DNA of 64,000 nucleotides. It comes from Phyto melanocephala. Lineage: Eukaryota > Arthropoda > Insecta > Diptera > Rhinophoridae. Position numbers and translations under genes: made by a program. Shown here in pieces: positions 11,823 to 24,000 of this stretch. The first letter of the stretch is position 1, and each line of letters starts with the position of its first letter. Location: the NCBI GenBank assembly GCA_941918925.1, contig OW799237.1, positions 5,995,201-6,059,200 of the forward strand, given 5' to 3'. The notes below the pieces were generated by a model. It was not told where the DNA came from. It was given only the letters and a program-made list of their open reading frames with translations, and ran no database searches.

Positions 11823-12594
11823 TGGGCAATTCCATGTCATCGTACGTGACATTTGTACTCTTATAAAGTGAAATAAAAGTAAGAGTAACTGAAAAAAAAT
11901 TAGATCTTTATGTTCCATTCAGAGGGTACTTTATTTAAAAAAAATAATTATATTCGAATCATTGTTGTCTAAAATATCTAGAAAAATAAGAATTTAACGT
12001 ACGTGACAGAAAACAGAAGTGATTTTAGGGAGATTTTTATGGAAATATGAAAAAAACTGCGAATCTTGGGAGGTATTTTTTCTTTTTTTAATTTCTTACA
12101 CTAAACCACATATTTTTCATTTAATATCCATCATACTTAATTGAAAACAATCCTTAAATGATTTTATAATAAATATAATTTAATATCGTACGTGACATAT
12201 CGTATGTGACAGATTTTTCTCTTATAATATTCTTAGGTATATATGTTAAGAAAAAAAGTTAAATTCTAAATTAGGTGCTAAGTTTTAACTGTCACCTTAG
12301 CCTACTACAAACTAGTTAAGTTTTAACTTTTTCCCTTAATGAATATGCAGTTTGAGAGACATTTATAAAGTGCTTGTCATAATATGAAAACGTATGAAGT
12401 TTTTTTTGTCTTTGGAATGGGCTGGACATTTTACCAAGAGATAATCAGATTAAACTCTTATTATTGCTCTTAAAATAATTTAATAAGCTTTAAATACCTG
12501 CGCATAGTAAAATTTGAGTGTTTTTTTATCATTAAACTTTTATTGGGAGTTTTTGTTTTTACAGTCGTGGTTGACATTTTCATGGAATTGCCCA
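11823..12594. mobile_element. TIR element with CGTACGTGAC motifs
   Basis: Inverted ends TGGGCAATTCCATG are perfect, with TA on both outer sides (11821-11822 and 12595-12596). The interior is AT-rich and has no coding frame. It carries the motif CGTACGTGACA at about 11841, 11998 and 12187 and CGTATGTGACA at about 12200. A TA target fits a Tc1/mariner-type mover, but no transposase is present to confirm this. Confidence 0.65.
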
Positions 12595-12599
12595 TATGT

Positions 12600-13570
12600 T
12601 ATCGCTGTGATGTTTTCCATCGCTAAGATATCGATTATACTTTGGTATCTGGTTTTATGATCCCACAACAGGCAAAGGCCTGTATCTCACTTGAAATTAT
12701 AGTATATTCTCGACTACTATTGTTGATGTGGTCCTCATGCCATCGCATATACTAATGCAGCACTCTCTTTAGATCTTTTGAAGAGGTTTTACATTAACCT
12801 TCTTCTCTAATGATATCCACTAAACTACCGAGGCATTCGTTAGTATGGCTCTCAGTACGCTTGTGTTTAGCTAGTATTTTTTTGGTGGAGTTTTACTAAA
12901 TTATCTTTTTAAAAATAACAAAATTTTTTTTAAATAAAAAACATTTTTTAGTAAAACTTTTCTTTAGAAATTTCTTCTTCTTCTTTTGTGAAAAATAAAT
13001 AAATTCCAAATCAAAAAGTTTTTTTCTATATTTTCTTCTTTTCTGAAATTTGATTTAGAAATTTTGTTATTAAATTCTATAGCTAAGAAATATTTTTTTT
13101 AATAAATTTTTATTTAATTTTTTGTGAGCGTATCCATCCTATGTTTTCACCTTCGCTATTTGTTAGTAAAACTTGCTCAGGACTAATGCGACAAAGTTAT
13201 CAATTTTCAATATTGTTATTTGCAAATAGGACAAACTAACGACAAATTATTTTCTTTAAAGAACTTTTCAAATTGCCCTCGTTCAATATTTTCTACATCG
13301 CATGTATTTATGCATGAATCTATGTATAAATATCTGTAAGGAAATCTAATATTTACATCAGTATGGGTATTTTTACATACACATGGTAACCACGAATTAA
13401 AATAACACCGACATTTTATTCTTGTAATAAACGCTTAGTGAGGGCAAACAAAATAAAAAAGAAAGAAGAAGAAAAACGCAAAATAAACATATAAAACACC
13501 CAACAACGCAATATGAAAGGTAAAAAGTAATTGCATGCGTATCCTTTAGCTTTTAATAGATTTATTCATA

Positions 13571-13601
<31 letters not shown>

Positions 13602-14086
13602 GAGAACTCTACAAGTTAAACACACACCTAGAAAATATTTATGTGGTTCAGGTGTGTGTGTTTTTTTTTTTTGAAGGCTGAGTAATTTAAATCATTTTTC
13701 AATACTGCTATTATTGGCAATTGATTATACAGTTTTTGGTTGTTTTGGCGTTAGTTTCCTAGGGTCTAAAGTGAAAATTATTTATTAAATTTCACTCTGT
13801 GCTTTTAGTGTAGAGATTCTAATAGGAATTTACTAAACCTGCACACAATCGAATGCCGTAATTTGGGCCAATATTAACTGTCAAATGTGGGAAAATATCC
13901 GTTATACAGTAAATAACGTAAAACTTGTGCCACAACAACAATTAATGACAAACACAAAACCGACCCATCTTTTTAAGTTAAAAGTTAAAGAAAAGTTTTA
14001 TAAATTTATATTTTATTTCTTAAATCAAATTCGGCAATTAAAAAAAATTTTAAAGAAATTGGTTTTGTGTTTGAAAATCAAATGTA
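12600..14086. other. gene-less stretch with CA microsatellite
   Basis: Bases 12600-12880 are more GC-balanced and may be LINE debris, split from 11770-11820 by the element at 11823-12594, but no protein motif could be confirmed. A (CA)n run lies at 13575-13601. The rest is low-complexity AT. Confidence 0.4.
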
Positions 14087-14680
14087 AAGGATGGTTAAAT
14101 TTTAAGGGCCGATGTTGAATGTGAACCACGCCTAAACGTCAAGTTTTTTTTTCTGCATTTCATTTGACATTTCTCAATTCCAGACTAACTTAATTTAAAC
14201 CATGGAAAGATACACAATCGAGCAACGCGTTAAAGTTATTCAGGCTTATGTAGAAAATGGGCGTTCAAATCAAAATGCATTTCGTGCACTTCGTGATTCT
14301 TTTGATCAACATAATCTTTCAAATTCGTCCACAATCGGAAGAATTGTGAAAAATATTTAAATTTCAGCAAAACAGGTGAAATGTGAAAACATCTGTGAAT
14401 GCCTTCTTAGTTCATTGAACGGAAAACATTGCTGTTTTTCGCGGTAGTGTGGCAAAATAGCAGTCAACCTCGACTCATCACCGTGCCCAACAATTGAACA
14501 TCAACATTATCAGATGGAGGTGTGCCGCTGAGGTCGCGGCGGCCATTTGACCGATATTTTCTTTCATACATAATTGAACCATACCAATAATTATCACAAT
14601 AAAAAGAAATGACAGTAATTTCCTAAATAATTTGTGTTATATTCGAAATCAACATCGGCCCTTAAAATTTAACCACCCTT
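14087..14680 (+). mobile_element. internally deleted mariner-type element with intact HTH start
   Basis: TA flanks (14085-14086 and 14681-14682) bound inverted repeats beginning AAGGRTGGTTAAATTTTAAG and running on for over 30 bp. From ATG 14202 an open stretch encodes MERYTIEQRVKVIQAY and then FRALRDSFDQHN, the N-terminal helix-turn-helix of the DUF4817/DDE family, and stops at 14358. Frame-shifted remnants of the linker (ENIAVFRGSVA) follow. The catalytic DDE region is deleted. Length is 594 bp. Confidence 0.85.
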
Positions 14681-14699
14681 TAAAAGTAAAGTGAGTTTT

Positions 14700-15145
14700 G
14701 TAGTTTATAGTCTTGGCCACAGTGTAGATATAGTTTTCATTGCACATTACCTTAGTCTAGGATTCAGTAAAATCTATAGTCTAGACAAAAGTTAAGCCAA
14801 AGCCTAGATTATATCTTTATCTATAGTTAAGAAAAACTTTTAGTCTATAGACAGCCATTTCTTTCTCTTCTATACTTCAGTTCATAACAAAGGGTGTCAA
14901 ATTTTGAGGCATCAATTTATTTCATTTTTATTATTTATTTCCAAAATTTATTCCACTCGGCTGGTGTCGGGATAAAAACTTACTTTTGCAAGTTTATTCT
15001 TTCATTATCACAAATAAAAAATTTAATTTCTTCATATAAAAATGAGAAATTTAAAAAATTAACTTGAGCCAGTTTAAAAATATACTGTAGTCTTCGCATT
15101 AATTTAATTTGAAATTTAAAAGAGAGATTTTTTTAGATATTAAAA
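14700..15145. other. TATAGTCTA-rich gene-less stretch
   Basis: Bases 14700-14870 repeat degenerate TAGTCTA / CTATAGT words, as at 4133-4360 and 20165-20400. No gene is seen. Confidence 0.5.
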
Positions 15146-15149
15146 TAAT

Positions 15150-15597
15150 TGTTAAAATATCCAGGAATGAATCGCTATTGCAATGCAGCACAATCGCCCT
15201 ATAACTTTCTGAGATATGAGCAAAAAACCACGACCACCTCGTTTTTTTACACAATTACAACAACAACTTACATACATACTGGTAAACATAGCATCGAATC
15301 CCAGCTGAACCAAAAAATTTTTTTTTTATTTTATTTAATATATTATTTAGATTTTATTATTTTTTTTTATATTTTTTTTTAATTTTTTACAAAAATTTTT
15401 TAAAAAAATTTATTATTTTTTTTTATTATTAATATATATTTTTTTGAATTTTTTTTTTGTATATTTTTTACATGTATGTACGTATTTTATATAAGATGAA
15501 TGGTGATACAAACAATTGTTATTGCATGACTACACGTTGTGAAGGGTATATAAGATTCGGCACGGCCGAATATAGCACTGTTTCTTGTTTTTATCAA
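15150..15597. mobile_element. single arm of the foldback repeat
   Basis: Matches the right arm of the palindrome at 36642-38173 in order: the 'gagatatgagcaaaaa' block, the CATCGAATCCCA block, a long T-rich tract (15315-15470), then GTTATTGCATGACTACACGT and GTATATAAGATTCGGC followed by ACGGCCGAATATAGCACT. The left arm is absent. Confidence 0.75.
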
Positions 15598-15916
15598 AAT
15601 TCTCAATAACATTTTTTAAAAACTATTATCAATGATTGATATCTTTTCGAAAGTGTTGTTTTTAAGTTCTTAATGTGTTAGGATCAGTGCTGTACACTTT
15701 CGTTTCTAAAAACCCCACAAAATATAGTCTAAAGGTGTCAAATGGCACGATCTTTGTGGCCAAGTTACTTGTCCTCTACAAGAAATAATGCGATTTTCGA
15801 GCTTTTCTTTCAAAAGATCAATTGATGCTCCTGAGGCCATGTGACGCCATGATTATGACAATATGACAATACGACAAATATTGTGACATCTTGTGAATTC
15901 ACCAATTGGTATTAGG

Positions 15917-16169
15917 CAAGGCGAATTTATTTATCAGGTGGTGTTGACAACGCAGCTGATCTCCTTTTTTATTTGCAAAAATGATGATTGCATTGTCAAA
16001 TATTATTTATGTTTACATAGATTACTCCTTCCCGCGCAAAAAAACACAAACAAAAACCATGTAGTTTTTGACACATCGACAGTCGAAAGCAACAATAAAA
16101 AACCATGTTGTTTTTTTAATGTTGTATTTGTTGTAGAATTACCACCACCTGATAAATAAATTCGCCTTG
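15917..16169. mobile_element. 253-bp MITE with 8-bp target duplication
   Basis: Inverted ends CAAGGCGAATTTATTTATCA continue into GGTGGTG. The 8-mer GTATTAGG is directly repeated on both sides (15909-15916 and 16170-16177). An 8-bp duplication fits hAT or P-type transposases; which one is not decided. It sits at the 3' end of the SINE 16178-16365, inside that SINE's own target duplication. Confidence 0.8.
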
Positions 16170-16177
16170 GTATTAGG

Positions 16178-16365
16178 TTAGGTAGAACAGGCAACTGTTG
16201 TGCAGCTCACTTGGGTCCATTAAATTGATGAATAGAAAAGTAAGAATATAATAGAAAAGAGAGAAGAAAAGCAAACAAGTCCAGAGTCTCTGGCGGCAGT
16301 CGAACCCTCAACCCCCAAACAAGCAGACCAGCACTCTACTGACTAGTCCACCGGGGCACCACCCT
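16178..16365 (-). mobile_element. tRNA-derived SINE, copy 1
   Basis: On the minus strand the 5' end is tRNA-like: GGTGGACTAGTCAGTAGAG in the A-box area, then GGGTTCGACTGCC as a slightly decayed B box. The 3' part ends in a tail with GACCCAAGTGAGCTGCACAA and CCTAACCTA. The 13-mer AATTGGTATTARG flanks the right side (16366-16378) and the far side of the nested MITE (15904-15916), which gives the target duplication. The tRNA head matches the copy at 48270-48482; the tail does not. Confidence 0.8.
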
Positions 16366-16378
16366 AATTGGTATTAAG

Positions 16379-17487
16379 TACATTTTTATAAAATATTTTT
16401 AGAACAATATGTTTAAAACAACCATGAACCTGAAAATTATACCATGACTTATGATTGTTAAAATACAAGTCAATTGGAAAAACAATAACAACAAAAACAT
16501 AACCAAAACGTAAATAAATACTTGTAACATATACAATACATTTACACATTAAATAAATAAAGAATTTATGACAGTAGAAGACAACACGATGAGTTTGTTG
16601 TAAATACCACTGACTGCAACAATGGACATGCTTAAAACCAATAAATAAGTTGAACAAAACAAACATTATAGAAAATATTTATACTAAAATACAAGCATAA
16701 ATCGATTAAAGTAGTGCAATAAATTTTTATTGCAAAATATAAAAAAGTTGTTTTGTTTTTTGAAAATTTGTTTATTTACTGTACTCTTCGTTGTATGTAT
16801 GTATGTAGTATGTGTGTGTTATGTACTTTCGTTTTTATTTGTCTTTTTTTTTTTTGGTATAAACAACTTTATGGCCGATTATCTTGGTTAATAGGCAGGA
16901 TAACAGCCTATGACTGTTATCATTATTGTTTTCATTACACATTGCCTTAGGACACTAAAACAACAAAAAAAACAAATGATTTTTTTATTATAACGACTTC
17001 TCTAACATGTTTTTTATGTGGTTTAATGTCGAAATACTGAATAAGTATTAAAATTGACAATATTTTTATGCACGTTAGGAAATGTTTATTATTGTTTTAT
17101 ACAGATAAAGGACTTTAATTTAAGACGAAAAAGAAAATAGTTTATTGCTTGAGATTATTTTGTTTGAACAAAAAATTTAGAATAAATAAATTCTATAGTA
17201 AATCATTTTGAGATTCTCCATCGTAAAAAAGGTAATATTGTCTTTAAAGTCCAGCCTTTATAGTTTTGTCATAAATATAGACAGCCTTGTCAACGTTGAA
17301 ATTTAAAAAGGCACCAAAATGAAAGGAATGCTATATTCGACCGTGCCGTATCTGATAATACCGTTAACCATCATGTACATACCTAGATTTCAGATTTAAT
17401 GCCATACGCCATTTTGATTTATTATTTTCGATGCCATCTATGTTTTGAGTTTGTACATAGTTAGTTGTATTCTACTAATCAATCCCA
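16379..17487. other. gene-less AT-rich stretch
   Basis: Contains a decayed piece of the foldback terminus near 17331-17350 (GCTATATTCGACCGTGCCGT). Otherwise low-complexity DNA with TATG repeats near 16790-16810. Open frames here have no recognisable motif. Confidence 0.5.
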
Positions 17488-18110
17488 TTAGGTTAGGTTG
17501 AAAAGAAGGGGCACTTAAAGCCCAAACCCATGACAGGTATACACTTATGCCCAGTTGGCATGTTGTGCGCTCCATGTGGAAACCGGAATTCCCAATTTAA
17601 AACCATAATCATAATTTCCAAATATATCGGACTAGTCCAAGAACTCAGTCCCCTCAGTGTAGTTCCTTATGGATCTCCAGTTCGAGCTCCCCAGGTACTC
17701 CAAATTCGGCATAGTATCCACTGTAAAATTCTCGCGTCTAATATGCCTAAACGCAGGACAATGACAGAGATAGTGTATCAAAGTATCATCCTCTTCCTCG
17801 CATGCTCTGCATGTCGTCTCCTCAGACAGTTACATGCGAGCTAGATGAGTTCTCAACTCCGTATGACCTCTAATCACACTGGTTAGTCTCCTAAGTGTTG
17901 GTCTTTTTAGTCTCAGACTTTCCTTTGATTTCTCAAGATTTGGGTCACCCCATAGTATTTTTGTCACTTTACCGACGTCAGTGCCTTGCCATTTTCTGGC
18001 ATGTTCCTCCGTCGCCCAACATTTAAGTTCATCCTTGAATCGTTTAAGGGGTTTAGCGTTATCCAAAGTTATATTACTCTGAAGAGCTTCCATTAATTTG
18101 ATACCCATAT
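17488..18110 (-). mobile_element. LINE 3' end (family D)
   Basis: The minus strand from 18108 to 17830 is open and encodes CWATEEHARKWQ, ILWGDPNLEKSKESLRLKRP and GHTELRTHLARM, the domain that follows RNase H in Jockey/I-type LINEs. It runs on (with a frame break) into a zinc-knuckle-like part with TCRACEEEDDTLIHYLCHCP. The 3' untranslated end runs to about 17488 and finishes with AACCTAACCTAA. This 3' end is shared with the SINE at 48270-48482. The copy is 5'-truncated at or before 18260. Confidence 0.8.
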
Positions 18111-18259
18111 TGATAGGGCTGAGAAAAAATAGTATATGCCATTTCGTTTAGGGCATTTATCTCTTTCATAGTGAACTGTATAGCCAATTGCTTTCGTTTA
18201 ATACCAATATTGAAGGGGTTGCGATTACCTGTTGAATAATATGCCTTGATATACACTCA

Positions 18260-18942
18260 TCTATATATATAAAAGTGAAACTCTGTCTGTCTGTGTGTGT
18301 GTGTTAGCTATAGACTCCGAAACCGTAAAACTTTGGCAAGTTGTTGTACACATTCCAGGGAGTGTTTATGGGTGGTAAAAAGTGGGCGGGGCTACACCCA
18401 TAAAAAATCAGTTATTATTTTAAGCTACTTGCAATTAACCGATTTTTTGGAAACATGGCACACATATTGAACTCTCATGATTATACAATTTCGCGGCAGT
18501 GCCACGCCCATAGAAAATAAGTTATCATTTTTAGCTGATTGCACTAGATCGATTTCTTTAAAACTTTGTAAAAATATTGAGCTGTCATGACTATATAATT
18601 TCGTGATTAGAGAAGTGGGCAGGGCCACGCCCAAAAAAATATTATAATTTGAGCTATTTGCACTGGACTGATTTTTCGGAAACCTTGCACACATATTGAG
18701 CTGTCATGACTATATAATTTCGTGATTAGAAAAGTGGGCAGTGCCAAGCCACTTCACCGATTTTTCTGAAACTTTGCACAAATATTGAGCTGTCGTGACT
18801 ATACAGTTTCGTGATTAGAAAAGTGGGCAGTGCCCATTAAAATAATAATAATATTTAGCTTCTTGCACTTTATATTCAATTAAAATTCAGAGTGCAGTTT
18901 TATTCATTAAAAGGCGTAGCAACGCGCGCTGGGCTTGGCTAG
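18260..18942 (+). mobile_element. non-autonomous Helitron with internal tandem repeats
   Basis: It begins TCTATATATATAAAA and ends GGGCTTGGCTAG, with host A on the left and T on the right, as Helitrons leave. A GC-rich stretch with a short GCGT/ACGC stem lies just before the CTAG end. The interior holds about four tandem units of 90-120 bp (about 18402-18511, 18512-18634, 18635-18750 and 18751-18838). Each contains ATATTGAGCTGTCATGACTA or a variant and a GTGGGC(A/G)G.GCCA block. No Rep/helicase coding is present, so it would need help in trans. Confidence 0.75.
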
Positions 18943-21900
18943 TGTAATATAAAGCTTTTGTAAAAGAATTATTAATAAAAAGTGGTTATTCTTAAGCTTT
19001 TGGTTTAGAATATAGTGTGTAATCAAGAATATAGTTTGATCTAGAGGTCAAGTCCATAATCCAATCTATAGTTAATAATTTTCTGCAAATGCAGGCGCTA
19101 ATTTCTCGCTTATTTCGTTTATGTGAATAATTAAAAGAATTTTTGTTAGAACTCATATAACAAAAGCTTTGAAGCTTGCACTTTTGGGTAAAATTTTGAT
19201 CTGCGTTAGCATGCGGTAATTTCGACCTTTATTTTGTTAAAAGTTAAAAGGTAACAACTTGGCGCGGTATACATTTTTATATTAAAAAAAGAAGAAAATT
19301 TAAAAGCTTTTATTTAAATTAATTTATAATTATACCCAAAGCGGTATTTTCATTAAACGAGTAAAATATATATTTGTATAGTAAAATGCACCACCACATG
19401 GCCAGTTGATAATATTTGCAATTAATTTAATTAGATTTACCAGCTAACTGACATCCATCCACCTTGCAACTGCCCAAACCAAATACTCAGTCAATATCTT
19501 TTTTGGCTTGACTTAAATTGTTGCCTTTTGGTTGTTTAGGTTGGTTACCTAATTCCATGAGGACTTGTTTTATTTTATTTTTTTATTATTTTGTTTTAAC
19601 ACATCTAATGACCTCATGCTAAATAGTGTTGTCTATATATGTGGGTGTTGACACTTTAACGGATAAGACCCCTCCTTTCCAATGGATTGTTATTTATTTT
19701 TCATTTATTTTTTTTTTGTTCTAAATTTAAAAGTACAACTACAACTATTGTTTACAATTATTTCACATACAGTTTTGCTTTGTTGACACAACTTTTCATC
19801 CAAATATTTAACAAACTAACGAACTAACAAACTAACTAATTGACTTAGTGCTAAGTTTGATGCAAAATAAAACTTTTCTTTTTGTTATTTGAATAAAAGA
19901 AAGAAAGCTTTTATTCGCTTTTAACCTTAGGATTCTTTATGCGACTCTAAGACTGTTGGAAGTATTTATCTGTGTAAGGGAGTGGGATATTGATTGTTTT
20001 GTCGCCATTTGAGAGATTAAAAATATCTTTAAAGGTGTTGCCTCAGTCGATAGATAAGAAATTTATCGTAAATTTTTTTAATGGACACTTTTCAATTTAT
20101 TCTTTGTTTAGAGTTTTTATTAACAAAAAAAAAGATATTGTAGACGATAAACTTAAATATAGAACTATATAGACTAAAGAAAAGACTATAGTTTTTTTTT
20201 CTATATTTAAGAAGTAATAAACTCAACTACTCAAAATATAAAATTATTATCAAATAAACTATAGTATACACTGTGTATTAACTATAGTCTAATCTAATCG
20301 AAACTCTACAGTCTAGACTACATGTTACATTCTATTCATAGACTCGTCAGAACTTAATTCTATAGGGACTACTGTAAAGACTACTATTTTTTTTTTACTG
20401 TTACGCTAGTGGTGTAGAATCTTCATAGATGTGTTTAAGTCGTGTATCAAAATGTTTATGATTTGCGAATACGCCTTCGTACTAAGCCAAACCGCCCTCT
20501 CTATGCAACTGCCAATTGATATAGTGTGACTGTAATATAATCAGTTTTACAAAAGCTTTGTTTCTCATAGTCTACACTTAATGCGGGTTATAAACGCATT
20601 AACGCATTCCCATTACCTTGAGATAAAATTCTAGTATGATTCGGTTTCCGAAAAATCGTAGACCTCTAAATATAAGGTGTTGAGCTGTTTCTTCTTAAAC
20701 TTTGCTGTGTGAGAGAGCTGTCATTACTAAAGGAGGGAAATAACTCATATAACCCTCATATGCTGCCAGGAGTTTTAATTCCTCTCACTGTGTCCACGAT
20801 TTACCCATTAATCACTGAATACAATTGGTCTGTAGATCCAACAACTTTTAGGAAAATTTGTTCATCCTTATTTCCAATATTGTATAACATATTTTTTTTT
20901 ATTTTTTAGATTTCCTTTTTGGCCTTGGATAATATTTTCTTTTTCTTTTTTTTTTTTTTTGTTTATCCACTTTGATGATACACTTGCTGCTTTTACAGAT
21001 CCTTAGACTACCTCTCTTACATAATGAAAGGCACTATAGTGTAAAATATCACATGGTAGTGCGTTTCACTAAGTTGTTGTTTATCCCAGCCTCTACTGTT
21101 GATGGCTCATTTTTTTAGGATTTTTCAAACATTTAAGCTTTTGCCACCACATCTGAGACAATTTTCAAGACCATCTTTCTTTGCAACAACTAATTGAGGT
21201 TTTTCATAAAATATTTAAATGTACAACTTTTTGTACTCGCTTAATATTCCCCTTTTTTAGTGTTATAAACAAATTTTTCTTTTAAGTGCAATTTATAACT
21301 TTTAACTAAGCAAAAAATAAAAAAAATTATAATAAAAAGTTGATATCATGCCATAATGGGTCCCTAAAGATGTAACGGTCTTAGTTGAAAATCCTTGCAA
21401 GCCACCCTTAGAGAAACGTATGTATGTTTGTTCGTGTCTGTTGTCGTTTGAGAGGGGCTTTTGGGAGTTGGTCCCCATATAAACATTTTGCTAACAAATA
21501 AATTAATATGTTGTGTAATAAGCCGTGCAACGACAACGACAACGACCGTCATGACTGTCTAAGTACAATCAATGGTAACGGGAAACACAATATTTGACTT
21601 TAACATGTTTATTAGTAAGCCACACAAACACACACACACACACATACATAGATGTAGATGAATTCCATTTACTACCATGTCAGTGAAAAATTTTAAAATT
21701 GAAAATTAAAAAAAAACAAATGCCTTAGCAAACGTGATATTAAGTCAGTGGCAGCAAATACAAGATAAATGTGTTGCCAAAGAAAAGACTTTATTAGAGG
21801 AATGTGAAAATCTTTCTAAATAAAATGAGATGTATGCAAAATGTTTTCACGGAATGCTGCTTAACAACTAATGTTTAAAATTGTATAAAACAAAGAATTT

Positions 21901-22262
21901 GCTTAATATGTTTAACATTACACTGGTAAACAGAAATATTGCTGCTTAAAGATGTATACTTGATATTAAGTAAAGTCCCCTTTTCTTTAGCAACTCTAGT
22001 TATTGAGGTATAAAAAGAAGAAATTTAAAATTTTATAAGTTCATAATCGAAATTGATTTGAACAAATATTTTTTTGTAAGAATTATACAGCTAGCCGTTA
22101 TTATCAATAAAATTTCTAATCCCGTAACTTTTGCACTGGGATAGTGTGAATGTCCTGGTGAATCAATAGGCTGCCTTTGCCTTTCGTTTATTTTCGGGGG
22201 TCAAATTTTCGCACTCGAATTGGAACGTGCAAGTTTTCTGTGCTTTTGATATATGGTTTATA
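18943..22262. other. gene-less stretch
   Basis: Holds TATAGTCTA-rich sequence at 18990-19070 and 20165-20400, T-runs near 19560-19720 and 20940, and a CA run near 21625-21645. Open frames of 60-70 codons look random. I see no exon with supported splice sites. Confidence 0.45.
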
Positions 22263-23508
22263 AAGGGTGTCTTATTAAGAATCTATTTTTTAAATTTATT
22301 GTCATGTTTTTTTATGCAGATGGCAACTCTTAAATTTGGCAGCTGCTATATAAGTTTTTTGCAAATTTTACATATAAAGCGCTTTACGAAAAAACAGCAA
22401 ATTATAATTGCATGTATTTCAAGAATTTTGAAAGTTATACTGAGACCCCTCGCAAACTTCGAAAAATTTTTAAGTCGAGAAAGTGCATCTCATGTGTCAA
22501 CCACTCAATCAAAAAGTTTGAAGAAATTGAGCCGGTTATGGACAGTAAGACTCTTGTGTGTAAACGTACCCGTAGGTCTCAAGAGTGCCGTTATCAAAAA
22601 CTCCAAATTTACGAAGCACTACGCAGCTTATTTTGACAAAAAAAACTCCACTTTCATGCAAACAAAATTCAAATAACTCAGGAGCTCAAAGAAGCTCAAA
22701 AAAGAACCGGCAATTCATCTAATGGTTAATATGTAGAGTCAATGCCAATTTTTTCATTCATCTTCTCCGATGAAGCACATTTTCATCTAAATGGCTTCGT
22801 AAATAGACAAAATTCTTTAACCCATGAAAAACAAATACACCCACAACGAGTAACTATCTTGTACAAAATGCTGGCGGGCGAGCAAAATGAAGTCAATGCC
22901 AATTATTCGAAAAACATTCATCTTCTCCGTTGAAGCACATTTTCATCTGAATGGCTTCGTGAATACTCAAAATTGTCGAATTTGCAGCTCAGAAAGTCCT
23001 TGTTCAATCCATGAAAAACAAATGTACCCACAACGACTAACTATATTGTACAAATTTCTAGCAGGCGGCTTGATTGGTCCCTCCTTTTTTTAAAAATGAG
23101 ACCGAAATTGTAAAGACGGTAAACGGTATTCGTTACAGGAATATAATATCAGAGTTCTTGTGGCCTCAACTGGATGGCATGGATCTGAACGACATATAGT
23201 TTTAGCAAAATGGCGCCACTACTGATTGCAGCAACGATTTCCAAAATAAATTATCTCAAGAAATTCCGATGTCAACAAGGTCGTGCGTCATCATTAAGAT
23301 ACAGCCACATCCTCTAGAAAAGTGATGGACAATTTTTTTAAAAGTTTAATGGCCTGTCATTAAAGCCTTGACATCATTGACTGATATTGTATTCCATGCT
23401 TAATGGAAACATGTCTTCTTTATAATCCAATGAAAGAAATCACAGCTATTTGAAAGCATACTTGATTTTATTTTGAAATGAAAAGTGTATTCTTAATGAA
23501 ACACCCTT
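22263..23508 (+). mobile_element. near full-length mariner-type element, inactive
   Basis: TA flanks at 22261-22262 and 23509-23510. The inverted repeats start AAGGGTGTYTYATTAAGAAT. At 1246 bp it has the normal size for mariner. The frame is shattered: an RFTKKQQ start, an ETPRKLRKIF part, then FSDEAHFHLNGFVN at about 22755, the same region again at about 22925 (AHFHLNGFVNTQNCRI), and GGLIGPSFF at about 23065. Shifted frames after that keep a WPQLDGMDL-like stretch. The DEAHF region is therefore tandemly duplicated. The element cannot make transposase. Confidence 0.85.
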
Positions 23509-23510
23509 TA

Positions 23511-24000
23511 TTTTTTTTTTTAATTTCGAACGTAATCGAAAATGAAAATTTGATTTCAGATTTTTTTAAAATGCTTTAAAATAATTGAAATTTTAAGTTC
23601 ACTTTTTATTTTAGTTTATAACCCACTAATCCAATATTTGAGTTCTATTCAGGGTTACCTTAAACTGATTTATAATCAAAATTTTGTTTTTTTATTGGTT
23701 TAAATAAGTTTTTGTTGGACATTTTGTTGTCTTTCCTGGATCGTTATGCTATTTCAATTATTGGCATTGTTGCAGAATACAAATTCAAAGTGCTAGAAAA
23801 GAAAGTGATATTAATTGAGATATTTGTAATGTTTTTAAAGGAGAAGCTAAAAGCTCTAAAATTTTTTAAATAGTCCAAGATCTTAGATTAAGTTATCTAC
23901 ATAATTTAGATTAGAAACTATGATATTCTTACTAACATATCTGAGGGCTACAAAAATTTAATTTGTTTAGTAAAACAAAAAATTTATAATTAAAATAAAA
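23511..24000. other. gene-less AT-rich stretch
   Basis: No repeat boundaries or coding signal seen. Confidence 0.5.

Noticed and set aside
12600..12880. Possible LINE reverse transcriptase fragment
   Set aside because: The base composition suggests old transposon DNA, but no RT motif could be read in any frame, so it is not listed as a LINE.
13575..13601. CA run and other microsatellites as functional sites
   Set aside because: These are common simple repeats in fly DNA, with no nearby gene to suggest a role.
18425..18694. 89-codon minus-strand frame
   Set aside because: It is a reading of the tandem units of the Helitron, with the repeat period visible in the protein.
18402..18838. CRISPR-like array
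   Set aside because: The units are long, contiguous and diverged, without spacers; they are tandem repeats in a Helitron of a eukaryotic genome.
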